Assembly (NCBI GenBank): GCA_947090385.1
Contig: CAMUNZ010000016.1
Span: 1-21,333, forward strand
Direction of reading: 5' to 3'
DNA from: an uncultured Campylobacter sp.
GTDB lineage: Bacteria > Campylobacterota > Campylobacteria > Campylobacterales > Campylobacteraceae
Length of the DNA stretch: 21,333 bases
Position numbers and translations under genes: made by a program. The notes under the pieces are model-generated. The model was not told where the DNA came from. It saw only the letters and a program-made list of their open reading frames with translations, and did no database searches. Shown here one piece after another: positions 7,678-16,207 of this stretch (position 1 is its first letter; each line of letters opens with the position of its first letter).

Positions 7678-8947
7678 ACCACATTTTTTTTGGAGTTATA
7701 ATCGCGCTTTTTGATCCATTTACACTATGATAAATTGTGGTTTTATATAAAGTTGCAAAATATTCAATCATCGCTTTTTGTAAAATCGGCTCACTTGAAG
7801 GCATAAACCAAGCATTATTTGTGATTGCGATGATAATTTTTGGATTATTTTTATAAATTTCTTCTTTTGTAATTTCATAGCAAATCGCCCCTCTTACTGC
7901 TATATTTTTTACAAAAAGATCATTAATCTTTCTAGAACTTGCAAAATCATCTGCCCCGTTAAAAAAGATTTTATTTATGAAATCTCTTGCAAATTTCGGC
8001 AATGGAATTTCTTCGCCAAATGGGACTAAAAATGATTTATTAAATTTTTGCATTTTGCCATTTTCAAAAACATAAATTGAGTTTTGATAAGTTTTATTTT
8101 CGTAACTTAAAGCTCCGATTATAATTGAAATTTTATTTGAAAAATTTTGCAAAATTTCTAATATTTCATTTTCTTCGTTTAATATTATCGGAAGTGCATT
8201 TTCTGGGAAAATTATGATTTCGTCTTTGTTTTTTATTGCGTTATTTATGCGAGAAAAAACGTCGAAAATTATGTATTGTGTGTATTTTGGATCCCATTTG
8301 TTTGATTGTTTTACTTGAGTATTTTGTAAATTGATTTTAAAAGGGATTAAATTTTCGTCATGTTGTGAAAATTGAAATCCAAAAATCAAAAATAAAAATG
8401 CAAATAATTTAAATTCTTTAAAATATTTATAAGCTAAAATTGTGATTAACACAGCACAAATTCCGCTAAAATTTGGTTCAAAAATTCCAGGAAGTAAAAT
8501 TAAATTTAAATTAAACCAATTAAATCCAAAAGGATGGATAAAAATAGTCAAAAATAAAAAAAATGCTCTTAAAATCGGATTTTTGAAAACTCCACAAATC
8601 AAAAATATAAAAGCATAAAAAAGCGAAATTCCAAAAATTTCAAAAGGAATTAGCCAGATTAAATCATAATAAACACAGCTAAAACTTATCCAATAAAACC
8701 AAAAAAGCCCAATAAAAAATCCAGTAAAAAACCAAATTTTTGTTTTTGCAAAAATTAATTTATAAAGTCCATAAATAGCAAAAAATGGCGAGATAAATTC
8801 TAAAAATAAATTTTCAAAATTTAGAACAAAAATAAAATTTGAGATTAAAATAGAGTAAAAAAAGCCTGTTATAATAAAACTTTTTGTAAAATGCCACCTT
8901 GAAATTTTTATAAAGGAAAGATATGGAGCAGAATTTTTTAGGTTCAT
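7652..8947 (-). CDS. lnt: Apolipoprotein N-acyltransferase
   Basis: A 431-residue inner-membrane enzyme that adds the third acyl chain to the N-terminal cysteine of lipoproteins. The N-terminal 190 residues are strongly hydrophobic with several helices. The nitrilase-like periplasmic domain follows, with the catalytic triad visible as E249 (FPENALPI), K304 (NKSFLVPFGEE) and C356 (GAICYEI), and NNAWF at 377-381. It is shorter than E. coli Lnt (512), consistent with small epsilonproteobacterial forms. The ATG at 8947 is supported by AAAAGG (8958-8953) five bases upstream. Its first 25 bases overlap the first 25 bases of yajC head to head, and its last 26 overlap waaF. Its placement beside the Sec genes matches C. 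jejuni (Cj1095 next to yajC). Confidence 0.92.
   Translation of the reverse strand: MNLKNSAPYLSFIKISRWHFTKSFIITGFFYSILISNFIFVLNFENLFLEFISPFFAIYGLYKLIFAKTKIWFFTGFFIGLFWFYWISFSCVYYDLIWLIPFEIFGISLFYAFIFLICGVFKNPILRAFFLFLTIFIHPFGFNWFNLNLILLPGIFEPNFSGICAVLITILAYKYFKEFKLFAFLFLIFGFQFSQHDENLIPFKINLQNTQVKQSNKWDPKYTQYIIFDVFSRINNAIKNKDEIIIFPENALPIILNEENEILEILQNFSNKISIIIGALSYENKTYQNSIYVFENGKMQKFNKSFLVPFGEEIPLPKFARDFINKIFFNGADDFASSRKINDLFVKNIAVRGAICYEITKEEIYKNNPKIIIAITNNAWFMPSSEPILQKAMIEYFATLYKTTIYHSVNGSKSAIITPKKMWFKKLLSKF
8867..8875 (+). promoter_or_regulatory. Extended -10 promoter of the yajC-secDF operon, inside lnt
   Basis: TGTTATAAT is a perfect extended -10 (TGn plus TATAAT), 47 bases before the yajC ATG. 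The predicted start is near 8882, giving a leader of about 40 bases with AAGGA at 8914-8918. It lies wholly within the lnt reading frame on the other strand. It is the best promoter match I see in the window. Confidence 0.65.
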
Positions 8948-9201
8948 TGTTGCCTTTTATTGTGCTTATAGCAATTTTTTATTTTTTGGTTATTAGACCT
9001 CAGCAAAAACAAGCAAAAGAGCATAAAGCTATGGTTGATGCCTTACAAAAAGGCGATAAAATCGTCACTCAGGGCGGATTTTACTGCGAAGTTTTAAAAC
9101 CAGAAGAGGATTTTATCAAAGTTAAACTTAATGATGACGTAATCGTAAAACTTGATAGAAGTTATATAGCAAGGAAAATTGATAAAAATGCAAATGCGTA
9201 G
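8923..9201 (+). CDS. yajC: Sec translocon accessory subunit YajC
   Basis: A 92-residue single-pass inner-membrane protein that associates with SecD/SecF. One N-terminal helix (about residues 7-23) is followed by the family signature FLVIRPQQKQAKEH and a small cytoplasmic domain containing GDKIVTQGGFYCEV. The ATG follows an AAGGA site. It is the first gene of the long plus-strand operon and overlaps secD by 14 bases. The gene order yajC-secD-secF is universal enough to confirm the call. Its 5' end overlaps lnt on the other strand. Confidence 0.95.
   Translation: MEQNFLGSLLPFIVLIAIFYFLVIRPQQKQAKEHKAMVDALQKGDKIVTQGGFYCEVLKPEEDFIKVKLNDDVIVKLDRSYIARKIDKNANA
8965..8973 (-). promoter_or_regulatory. 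Candidate extended -10 of lnt, inside yajC
   Basis: On the minus strand TGCTATAAG (TGn plus five of six of TATAAT) stands 17 bases before the lnt ATG. Transcription would begin about 8958, at the edge of the AAAAGG ribosome site, giving an unusually short leader of about 11 bases. It faces the yajC promoter. Confidence 0.4.
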
Positions 9202-10795
9202 TGCCAAAGTCGGCTATAAATTAATCATAACTTTAATAGTTTTTATTTTCGGTTTAGCATTATCAATGCCATCTTTTTTGCAAACAGAAAAAGGGTATAA
9301 AATCAGCCTTGGATTAGATCTTCAAGGCGGACTCAATATGCTTTTAAGCGTAAAAACAGATGAAGCTATAGTTTCAAAAATCAAATCAGTTGCTGCAAGC
9401 GTTAATTATTTTGCAAATAAAGAAGATATTTTGATTGATAATTTTGTTTTAAATGATACAAATTTTAGTTTTGAAGTTTTAGATCCTGATGAAATTTCAA
9501 AAATTCAAAATATGTTAAAAGATATTAAAGGACTTCAAATTTCTCAGCAAGATGAAAAATTTGAAATTTCTTTAACTCAAGATGAAATTCAAAATACAAA
9601 AGATTATGCTATCACGCAAGCCGTAGAAACGATTAGAAATCGTTTAGATCAATTTGGTTTAGCTGAGCCAACAGTTGCTAAGCAAGGTGTAAATGCGATT
9701 TTAGTTGAAATTCCTGGTATTAAAACAGAAGCAGATAAAAATCGTGCAAAAGAACTTATAGCAAAAGCTGCACATTTGCAACTTATGGCACTTGATGATA
9801 AAAGACAAGATAGAGCGCAAACTATGAGTGAAGATGAAGCTGCTGGTTATGGCGATGTTATTTACCCAGATAGTAAAAATCCAAATTTTAAATATTTAAT
9901 TCAACAAATTCCAGTTTTAGATGGAAGTATGCTCGTAGATGCGAGAGTTGCTTTTGATCAGCAAAATAATCAACCTATTATAAATTTTAGTTTAAATAGC
10001 GAAGGAGCTAGAATTTTTGGCGATTATACTGGCGCAAATGTTGGTAAAAGATTAGCTATTGTTTTGGATGGAAAAGTTTATTCTGCGCCTAGAATCAATG
10101 AAAGAATTGGTGGCGGAAGTGGTCAAATTAGCGGTGCTTTTACTGTAGAAGAAGCAAGCGATGTCGCGATTGCTTTAAGAAGTGGGGCTTTGCTTGCTCC
10201 TGTTGTGCTTGAAGAAGAAAGATCAATCGGTCCTAGTCTCGGTGCAGAAAGTATAAACAAAAGCTTAATATCTTTAATTGGCGCCGTTATCAGTGTTTTT
10301 GGATTTATGATAATTTATTACGGAATTGCTGGAATTTTTGCAAATTTAGCCTTGATTGCAAATGTTGTTATTTTGATTGCTGTTATGGCGCTTTTTGGCG
10401 CGACTTTAACTCTTCCAGGAATGGCTGGAATTGTTCTTACGATAGGTATGGCGGTTGATGCAAATGTTATTATAAATGAGAGAATTAGGGAGCTTTTGCG
10501 AGATGGGTTGCCTATTAGAAAATGCATAGAAAAAGGTTACGAAAATGCCATGAGTGCGATTATTGACTCAAATGTTACAACTATCGTAACTTGCGTTGCT
10601 CTTTATGTTTATGGCACAGGACCTATAAAAGGTTTTGCTGTAACGATGACGATAGGCATCATAGCCTCTATGCTTACTGCTATTTGGGGAACACATGGAC
10701 TTTTTGAATTGTTTATTGATAAGATTGAAAAGAGTTTAAACTCAAAACTTTGGTTTGGATATAAAGTAAGGAAAAGTAATGCAAATATTCGATAA
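9188..10795 (+). CDS. secD: Protein-export membrane protein SecD
   Basis: With the ATG at 9188 this is a 535-residue RND-type component of the SecDF complex, which uses the proton motive force to pull exported proteins through SecYEG on the periplasmic side. The first helix is at about residues 9-27, followed by the family block ISLGLDLQGGLNMLL. Then come the periplasmic P1 domain with DQFGLAEPTVAKQG and IRSGALLAPV-like sequence, and a five-helix C-terminal membrane part. D424 in the AVDANVIINERIRE motif is the conserved membrane aspartate. A TTG at 9179 is also in frame but only 3 bases after the AAGGA site (9171-9175); ATGs at 9188 or 9194 are more likely starts. It overlaps yajC by 14 bases and secF by 17. 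Confidence 0.94.
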   Translation: MQMRSAKVGYKLIITLIVFIFGLALSMPSFLQTEKGYKISLGLDLQGGLNMLLSVKTDEAIVSKIKSVAASVNYFANKEDILIDNFVLNDTNFSFEVLDPDEISKIQNMLKDIKGLQISQQDEKFEISLTQDEIQNTKDYAITQAVETIRNRLDQFGLAEPTVAKQGVNAILVEIPGIKTEADKNRAKELIAKAAHLQLMALDDKRQDRAQTMSEDEAAGYGDVIYPDSKNPNFKYLIQQIPVLDGSMLVDARVAFDQQNNQPIINFSLNSEGARIFGDYTGANVGKRLAIVLDGKVYSAPRINERIGGGSGQISGAFTVEEASDVAIALRSGALLAPVVLEEERSIGPSLGAESINKSLISLIGAVISVFGFMIIYYGIAGIFANLALIANVVILIAVMALFGATLTLPGMAGIVLTIGMAVDANVIINERIRELLRDGLPIRKCIEKGYENAMSAIIDSNVTTIVTCVALYVYGTGPIKGFAVTMTIGIIASMLTAIWGTHGLFELFIDKIEKSLNSKLWFGYKVRKSNANIR

Positions 10796-11750
10796 TGGTA
10801 AAGTTTATAATTTTATGGGCAAAAGGCATATCGCTTTTGTATTTTCGTTAATTTTAATTGCTGTTTCGACTTTTTATATTTCAAAAAAAGGTTTTAATTA
10901 CGGTATTGATTTTGCTGGCGGAACTCTTATACAAGTAAAATATGATAAAAATGCGCCAATTAACGATATGCGAAAAGCTTTTCAAAATAATGAAATTTTA
11001 AGTAATGCAAGTATTACAGAATTTGGTTCACCAGATGAAGTTGTTATAAGGTATTCTAGTAGTCATAGCTCGCTTGGTAATGATCCTTCGAAAATTGTAA
11101 GCGATCTTTTAAAAGATACTGGAAATTTTGAAATTCGTCGCGTTGATATGGTCGGTCCAAAAGTTGGTGATGAATTAAGGCAAAAAGGCGTAATGGCGCT
11201 TTTGATATCTTTCGTTTTGATTTTAATCTATCTTGGTTGGCGTTTTGAATGGAGATTTGCAATTGCGGCTATAATTAGTGAAATTCATGATATTTATCTT
11301 TGTATAGGTTTGATTTGTATATTGCAATTAGAAATAAATCTAGACACATTGGCGGCTATTTTAACTATTTTAGGTTATTCTTTAAATGACACAATCGTTG
11401 TTTTTGATAGGATTAGAGAAAGCATAAGAGATAGCAAATCAACTACTATCGATAAAGTCATAAATGAAGCCGTTTCGCATACTTTATCAAGGACTATTTT
11501 GACTTCGCTGACAACTTTTATAGTTGTTTTAATTTTGTATATTTGGGGTGGAGATATGATAAGTGGATTTAGTCTTATTATGATGGCGGGAGTTATGGTA
11601 GGAACTTACTCTACGATTTTTATAGCAGCACAAATTTTGATATGGTTTAAATTTAGCGTTGAAAATTACAGAGCATTTTTATCTGATAAGAAAAAAAGAG
11701 TTATAGAAAAAGAAAAAATGCGCGCGATGTATGAAAAAGGTACTTTATAA
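10779..11750 (+). CDS. secF: Protein-export membrane protein SecF
   Basis: A 323-residue partner of SecD with six membrane helices. The N-terminal helix (about residues 12-31) is followed by FNYGIDFAGGTLIQV, the SecF signature. The periplasmic P4 region ends in RRVDMVGPKVGDELRQKG, and the membrane part contains LNDTIVVFDRIRES with D204 as the conserved aspartate. AAGGA lies just before the ATG, inside secD, so translation is likely coupled. The next gene starts on the base after the stop codon. Confidence 0.95.
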   Translation: MQIFDNGKVYNFMGKRHIAFVFSLILIAVSTFYISKKGFNYGIDFAGGTLIQVKYDKNAPINDMRKAFQNNEILSNASITEFGSPDEVVIRYSSSHSSLGNDPSKIVSDLLKDTGNFEIRRVDMVGPKVGDELRQKGVMALLISFVLILIYLGWRFEWRFAIAAIISEIHDIYLCIGLICILQLEINLDTLAAILTILGYSLNDTIVVFDRIRESIRDSKSTTIDKVINEAVSHTLSRTILTSLTTFIVVLILYIWGGDMISGFSLIMMAGVMVGTYSTIFIAAQILIWFKFSVENYRAFLSDKKKRVIEKEKMRAMYEKGTL

Positions 11751-12092
11751 ATGAATTGGGGAAAAGTTACTTATGTGTTTTTTGCCTTGATGAGTTTAAC
11801 TACTATTGCTGGTTTTATTTACGAGGCAAATGGCGTTGCACTTTTTATAGCTGCTTCTGTAAATTTGATATCGACTTTATTAAAAGTTGGAGTTAGAAAT
11901 TCTTTTTCAGCCGAGCTTTTTGCTAGTTCGTTAGTTGCGGATTTACATTTAATTCCAGCTTTTATAATAATGCAAATTGAGCCTTCAAATATGGCTTTAG
12001 TAAAATCTTTAACCATTAGCGCTATGCTTGCAAATATTTTTGCTTTGACGATTTTGGTAGTTGAATCGGCTAAAAGTAGGGAGGAATTTTAA
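11751..12092 (+). CDS. Small conserved membrane protein between secF and leuS (HP1548-like)
   Basis: A 113-residue, largely hydrophobic protein with three or four predicted membrane helices (about residues 6-22, 28-45, 58-75 and 83-103). It has a short charged C-terminus (ESAKSREEF). It starts on the base after the secF stop, and its stop overlaps the leuS start (TAATG). The same slot in H. pylori holds HP1548, and I believe both belong to the DUF6394 family, though I cannot check that. No catalytic motif is visible. Its conserved position beside secDF suggests a membrane role, possibly with the Sec machinery, but that is inference; the function is unknown. Confidence 0.75.
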   Translation: MNWGKVTYVFFALMSLTTIAGFIYEANGVALFIAASVNLISTLLKVGVRNSFSAELFASSLVADLHLIPAFIIMQIEPSNMALVKSLTISAMLANIFALTILVVESAKSREEF

Positions 12093-14533
12093 TGAATTAT
12101 GATGCCAAACAAATAGAAAAAAAATGGCAAAAATTTTGGATTAAAAATGATGGTTTTGAGCCAAAAGATGACTACAATTTAAATAAAAAATATATTTTAT
12201 CTATGTTTCCATATCCAAGTGGGCGAATTCACATGGGACATGTGAGAAATTATACTATTGGTGATGCTTTAGCTAGATATTATCGTAAGAAAAATTTTAA
12301 TGTCTTACATCCAATAGGTTTTGATAGTTTTGGAATGCCAGCAGAAAATGCAGCTATAAAACATAAAGTTCATCCAAGAGTTTGGACGTATGAAAATATA
12401 GATTATATGATAAAAGAGCTTGATACTCTTGGTTTTAGTTTTTCTAAAAAGAGAATTCTTGCGACTTCCGATCCTTTATATACAAAATGGGAACAAGAAT
12501 TTTTTATAAAAATGTATGAAAAAGGATTAATTTACAGAAAAAATTCCATTGTAAATTGGTGCGAAAAAGATCAAACAGTTCTTGCAAATGAACAAGTTGA
12601 AGATGGAAAATGCTGGCGTTGTGGAAATGAAGTTATTCAAAAAGAAATGCCCGGATATTATTTAAAAATAACAGATTATGCAGATGAGCTTTTAAAAGAT
12701 CTTGAAATTTTGCAAAACAACTGGCCAAGTCAAGTTTTAACTATGCAAGAAAATTGGATAGGTAAAAGCAAAGGTTTAGAATTTAGTCTTGAATTTGATG
12801 AGAAAAACAAGGCTAAATTAGATGGAATTTCTGGTTTTAAAGTATTTACGACAAGACCAGATACAATTTTTGGCATGAGTTATGCAGCGCTTGCTCCAGA
12901 ACATGAAATTGTAAAAAGAATTTTAGATAAAAAACTTTTAAATGAAGAAAAACTTGAAAAAATAAGAAAAATTTTAAATCAAAGTCCAAGAGAAAGGCAA
13001 GCAAGTGACAAGGACGGAGTTGATTTAGAAATTTTTGTAATTCATCCTTTAAGTGGAGAAAAAATTCCTGTTTGGCTAGCAAATTTTGTTTTAGCCGATT
13101 ACGGCGAAGGTGGCGTTATGGCTGTTCCTGCGCATGATGAAAGAGATTTTGAGTTTGCTAGCAAATTTAATCTTCCTATAAAAAGAGTTATAGAATTTAA
13201 AAATTCAGTTTTGCCTTATTGTGAAAAAAATGGAATTTTAATAAATTCTGCCGAATTTAGCGGATTAGAATGCAAAGAAGCTGCAAAAAAAATTATAGAA
13301 AGATTTGAAAATTTAAAAATTGGCAAAAGTGTTGTAAATTTTAAAATCAGAGATTGGGGTATAAGTAGGCAAAGATATTGGGGTGCGCCTATTCCTATGA
13401 TTAAATGTGAAAAATGTGGATTTTTACCAGAGAAAATAGAAAATTTACCTATAACTTTACCAGATGATGTAAAAATCACAGGAGAAGGAAATCCGCTTGA
13501 TAAACATGAAAGTTGGAGACATTGCAAATGTCCAAAATGTGGCAAAGATGCCACAAGAGAAACAGATACTCTTGATACTTTTTTTGAAAGTAGTTGGTAT
13601 TTTGCACGTTTTGCAAGTGATGAAAAGACTTGGGAAAAAGTCGCTTTTGATGATAAAAGTGTTAATTACTGGATGAATGTTGATCAATATATCGGCGGAA
13701 TTGAACATGCTATTTTGCATTTATTGTATGCAAGATTTTTCCACAAAGTTTTAAGAGATTTAGGGTATTTAAAAGGCGATGAGCCGTTTTCAAAACTTTT
13801 AACTCAAGGAATGGTTGTAAAAGATGGTGCTAAAATGTCAAAAAGTAAAGGCAATGTTGTCGATCCAGATGATATTATAGAAAAATATGGCGCTGATACA
13901 GCAAGGCTTTTTATACTTTTTGCAGCACCTCCTCAAAAAGAGTTGGAGTGGAATGATAATGGTGTAGAAGGCGCTTATAAATTTTTAAATAGATTGTTTG
14001 AAAAAAGCAAAATAGTTAAAAAATGCGAACAAATTCCGCACATTTCAAATCAAAATTTAAATAAAGCCGAAAAATACGCAAGATTGAAAGTTTATGAAGC
14101 TTTGAAAAAATCAAATGATGTTTATGAAAAAAGTTTCGCTTTTAATACCTTAATAGCTGCTTGCATGGAGGCCTTAAACGCTTTAAATGCACAAGAAAAT
14201 GAAGATGTTTTAAGTGAAGGATTTTGGATTATTTTAAATTTATTAGAACCTATAATCCCTCATGCTTGTTGGCAATTAAGCGATGAATTGTTTAAACTTA
14301 AAAATTTTGGCGAAATAAAACTTATAGAAGAAGTTTTTCATAGCGACACTATGAGTTTAGCTATTACGATAAATGGAAAAAGAAGAGGCGAATTTGAGAT
14401 TAACATTGATGCTTTAAGAGATGAAATTTTAAAAGAAGCTAAAAATGTAGTTAAAAAATGGCTTGAAAATAAAGAAATTTTAAAAGAAATTTATGTAGAT
14501 AAAAAACTTGTGAATTTTGTTATTAAGGGCTAG
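12092..14533 (+). CDS. leuS: Leucyl-tRNA synthetase
   Basis: An 813-residue class Ia aminoacyl-tRNA synthetase charging tRNA-Leu in the cytoplasm. The catalytic domain shows FPYPSGRIHMGHVRNYTIGD, with the HIGH-type motif HMGH at 47-50, and KMSKS at 581-585. The CP1 editing domain is marked by TTRPDTIFG near residue 252 and the GVMAVPAHDERD block. Paired cysteines (CEKCGF and CKCPKCGK) lie before the TDTLDTFFESSWYF block. An anticodon-binding domain and a short C-terminal domain follow. It is slightly shorter than the E. coli enzyme (860). AGGAGG-like GGGAGG just upstream of the ATG is a strong ribosome site. Confidence 0.97.
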   Translation: MNYDAKQIEKKWQKFWIKNDGFEPKDDYNLNKKYILSMFPYPSGRIHMGHVRNYTIGDALARYYRKKNFNVLHPIGFDSFGMPAENAAIKHKVHPRVWTYENIDYMIKELDTLGFSFSKKRILATSDPLYTKWEQEFFIKMYEKGLIYRKNSIVNWCEKDQTVLANEQVEDGKCWRCGNEVIQKEMPGYYLKITDYADELLKDLEILQNNWPSQVLTMQENWIGKSKGLEFSLEFDEKNKAKLDGISGFKVFTTRPDTIFGMSYAALAPEHEIVKRILDKKLLNEEKLEKIRKILNQSPRERQASDKDGVDLEIFVIHPLSGEKIPVWLANFVLADYGEGGVMAVPAHDERDFEFASKFNLPIKRVIEFKNSVLPYCEKNGILINSAEFSGLECKEAAKKIIERFENLKIGKSVVNFKIRDWGISRQRYWGAPIPMIKCEKCGFLPEKIENLPITLPDDVKITGEGNPLDKHESWRHCKCPKCGKDATRETDTLDTFFESSWYFARFASDEKTWEKVAFDDKSVNYWMNVDQYIGGIEHAILHLLYARFFHKVLRDLGYLKGDEPFSKLLTQGMVVKDGAKMSKSKGNVVDPDDIIEKYGADTARLFILFAAPPQKELEWNDNGVEGAYKFLNRLFEKSKIVKKCEQIPHISNQNLNKAEKYARLKVYEALKKSNDVYEKSFAFNTLIAACMEALNALNAQENEDVLSEGFWIILNLLEPIIPHACWQLSDELFKLKNFGEIKLIEEVFHSDTMSLAITINGKRRGEFEINIDALRDEILKEAKNVVKKWLENKEILKEIYVDKKLVNFVIKG

Positions 14534-14534
14534 G

Positions 14535-15053
14535 ATGAAATTTTTATTTGCGGTTTTGTTTTTGATTTTTATCGGTTGTGGATATAAACCGATTTCTGCT
14601 TTGGCAAATTCTATTTTGGATGATGAAATTTGGGTGGATGTGATAGTTTCAAAGATTGAACCGCAAAATTCTTTAATTATTAAAGATGCCATAAGAGAAG
14701 GCATGAAACAGCGACTTGGAAAGGATTTTGCGCCAAAAGAATTGGCTAACACAAAAATCATTGCAAGCATTAAAAGTTTGGAATTTTCTCCTATGATTTA
14801 TGACGCTTATGGTTACGCATCTACATACAATGCAAAATTAACATTAAATTATAAAATCACTTTTAAAAATGGCGAAACTAAAAATTTCATTGCGACTGGT
14901 GAGCATAATTTTAAAGCCGTTCGTCTTATGAAAAATGTTCGTGATACAAATTCGGCTATAAACGAAAAAGATAAATTTAACGCCATTTTAAAAGCATCAA
15001 ATCAAGCTTTTGACGAGCTTATATCAAAAATCGCAATTGAAAGTTTAATATGA
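14535..15053 (+). CDS. lptE: LPS-assembly lipoprotein LptE-like
   Basis: A 172-residue outer-membrane lipoprotein thought to plug and assist LptD in inserting LOS into the outer membrane. The ATG at 14535 has AAGGG five bases upstream and gives a signal peptide MKFLFAVLFLIFIGC. C15 is the lipidated cysteine; the lipobox FIGC is slightly unusual because of phenylalanine at -3. The mature protein begins CGYKPIS, as is common in LptE proteins. The open frame continues 18 bases upstream into leuS, but the ATG start is clearly better. It starts one base after the leuS stop and overlaps folC by 4 (ATGA). Sequence similarity in this family is low, so the name rests on the signal, the CGYKP start and the position (HP1546, Cj1090c). 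Confidence 0.75.
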   Translation: MKFLFAVLFLIFIGCGYKPISALANSILDDEIWVDVIVSKIEPQNSLIIKDAIREGMKQRLGKDFAPKELANTKIIASIKSLEFSPMIYDAYGYASTYNAKLTLNYKITFKNGETKNFIATGEHNFKAVRLMKNVRDTNSAINEKDKFNAILKASNQAFDELISKIAIESLI

Positions 15054-16207
15054 GTTTAGAAGATTTTTTACAAAATAAACCACTTTTTTATGATGAAATT
15101 GACTACGATTTTTTTCCAAGACTTTTTAAAAAAATTAAAAATAATTTTAAAATTCCAAAAATTGTCCATATAGTCGGCACAAACGGCAAAGGTTCGACTG
15201 GTAGATTTTTAGCATTGATGTTAAAAAATTCTGGAAAATTAGTTGCTCATTATACTAGTCCGCACATTTTTGATTTTAGTGAAAGATTTTGGATTCAAGG
15301 AAAAATAGCTAACAAAGATGAGTTGCAAAATGCGCACGATAGAATTTATCCTCTTTTAAATGAAGAAGAAAAAGCAAAAATTAGTTATTTTGAGTATGCG
15401 ACTTTGCTTATTTTACCGCTTTTTGAGAAATGCGAATTTTGGGTTATTGAAGCTGGAATGGGCGGAGAAAAAGACGCAACAAATGTTTTTGATAAAAAAT
15501 TATCTTTATTTGCGCAAATTTCGTTAGATCATACTGCAATTTTAGGAAATTCAATAAAAAAAATTGCAAAAACAAAATTTAATTCTATGCAAGATTATGC
15601 TATTTTAAACGATAAAATTTCTAAAAAAGCTGTAAAAGTCGCGCAAAAAATTGCAAATTTTAAAAATTCCAAGATAGATTTTGCAAAAAATTTTTTAACC
15701 AAACAAGAAAAAAATAATATAAAATTTTTTATAAAAAAACAGAAATTTGCAAAATTTCAAAAACAAAATTTAAGATTAGCTTATGCAGCGATGAAATTTT
15801 TAAATCTAAATCCAGATTTAAAAGCTTTAAAAAATTTTGATTTAAAAGGTAGATGTGAAAAAATTTCACATAATATTTTTATCGATGTTGGTCACAATGA
15901 GGGTTGCGCAAAAGCTATTTTAAAGCAGTTTAAAGGTAAAAAAATAGTTTTGATTTACAATTCGTTTTTGGATAAAGATATAAAAAAAATTTTGTTGATT
16001 TTATTTCCTATAATCAAAAGAATCGAAATTTTTAAATATGAAAGCGAAAATAGAAAATTAGCTAACGATAAAATAAAAAATATTGCTAAAGGTTTAAAAG
16101 TTTCGAATTTTTGTGGCAAAAAAAGTTTGCAAGAAAACGAAATTTATCTAGTTTTTGGTTCATTTTTGCTTGTTGAAAATTTCTTAAAGGATTATTTTGA
16201 AAAATAA
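15050..16207 (+). CDS. folC: Folylpolyglutamate / dihydrofolate synthase
   Basis: A 385-residue Mur-ligase-fold enzyme that joins glutamate to dihydropteroate and/or extends folate polyglutamate chains using ATP. The P-loop is VGTNGKGSTG (GTNGKGS at residues 43-49). YTSPHIFDFSERF, EAGMGGEKDATNVF and SLDHTAILG are the next conserved blocks, and the C-terminal domain begins near the GRCEKI segment with DVGHNEG. It is somewhat shorter than E. coli FolC (422), mainly in the middle and C-terminal parts, as usual in this order. The ATG overlaps the lptE stop (ATGA), and the next gene overlaps its end by 11 bases. Confidence 0.92.
   Translation: MSLEDFLQNKPLFYDEIDYDFFPRLFKKIKNNFKIPKIVHIVGTNGKGSTGRFLALMLKNSGKLVAHYTSPHIFDFSERFWIQGKIANKDELQNAHDRIYPLLNEEEKAKISYFEYATLLILPLFEKCEFWVIEAGMGGEKDATNVFDKKLSLFAQISLDHTAILGNSIKKIAKTKFNSMQDYAILNDKISKKAVKVAQKIANFKNSKIDFAKNFLTKQEKNNIKFFIKKQKFAKFQKQNLRLAYAAMKFLNLNPDLKALKNFDLKGRCEKISHNIFIDVGHNEGCAKAILKQFKGKKIVLIYNSFLDKDIKKILLILFPIIKRIEIFKYESENRKLANDKIKNIAKGLKVSNFCGKKSLQENEIYLVFGSFLLVENFLKDYFEK

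Noticed and set aside
13216..13720. Minus-strand open frames inside leuS
   Set aside because: The leuS protein is complete and conserved across this stretch; the opposite frames are by-products of its codon use.
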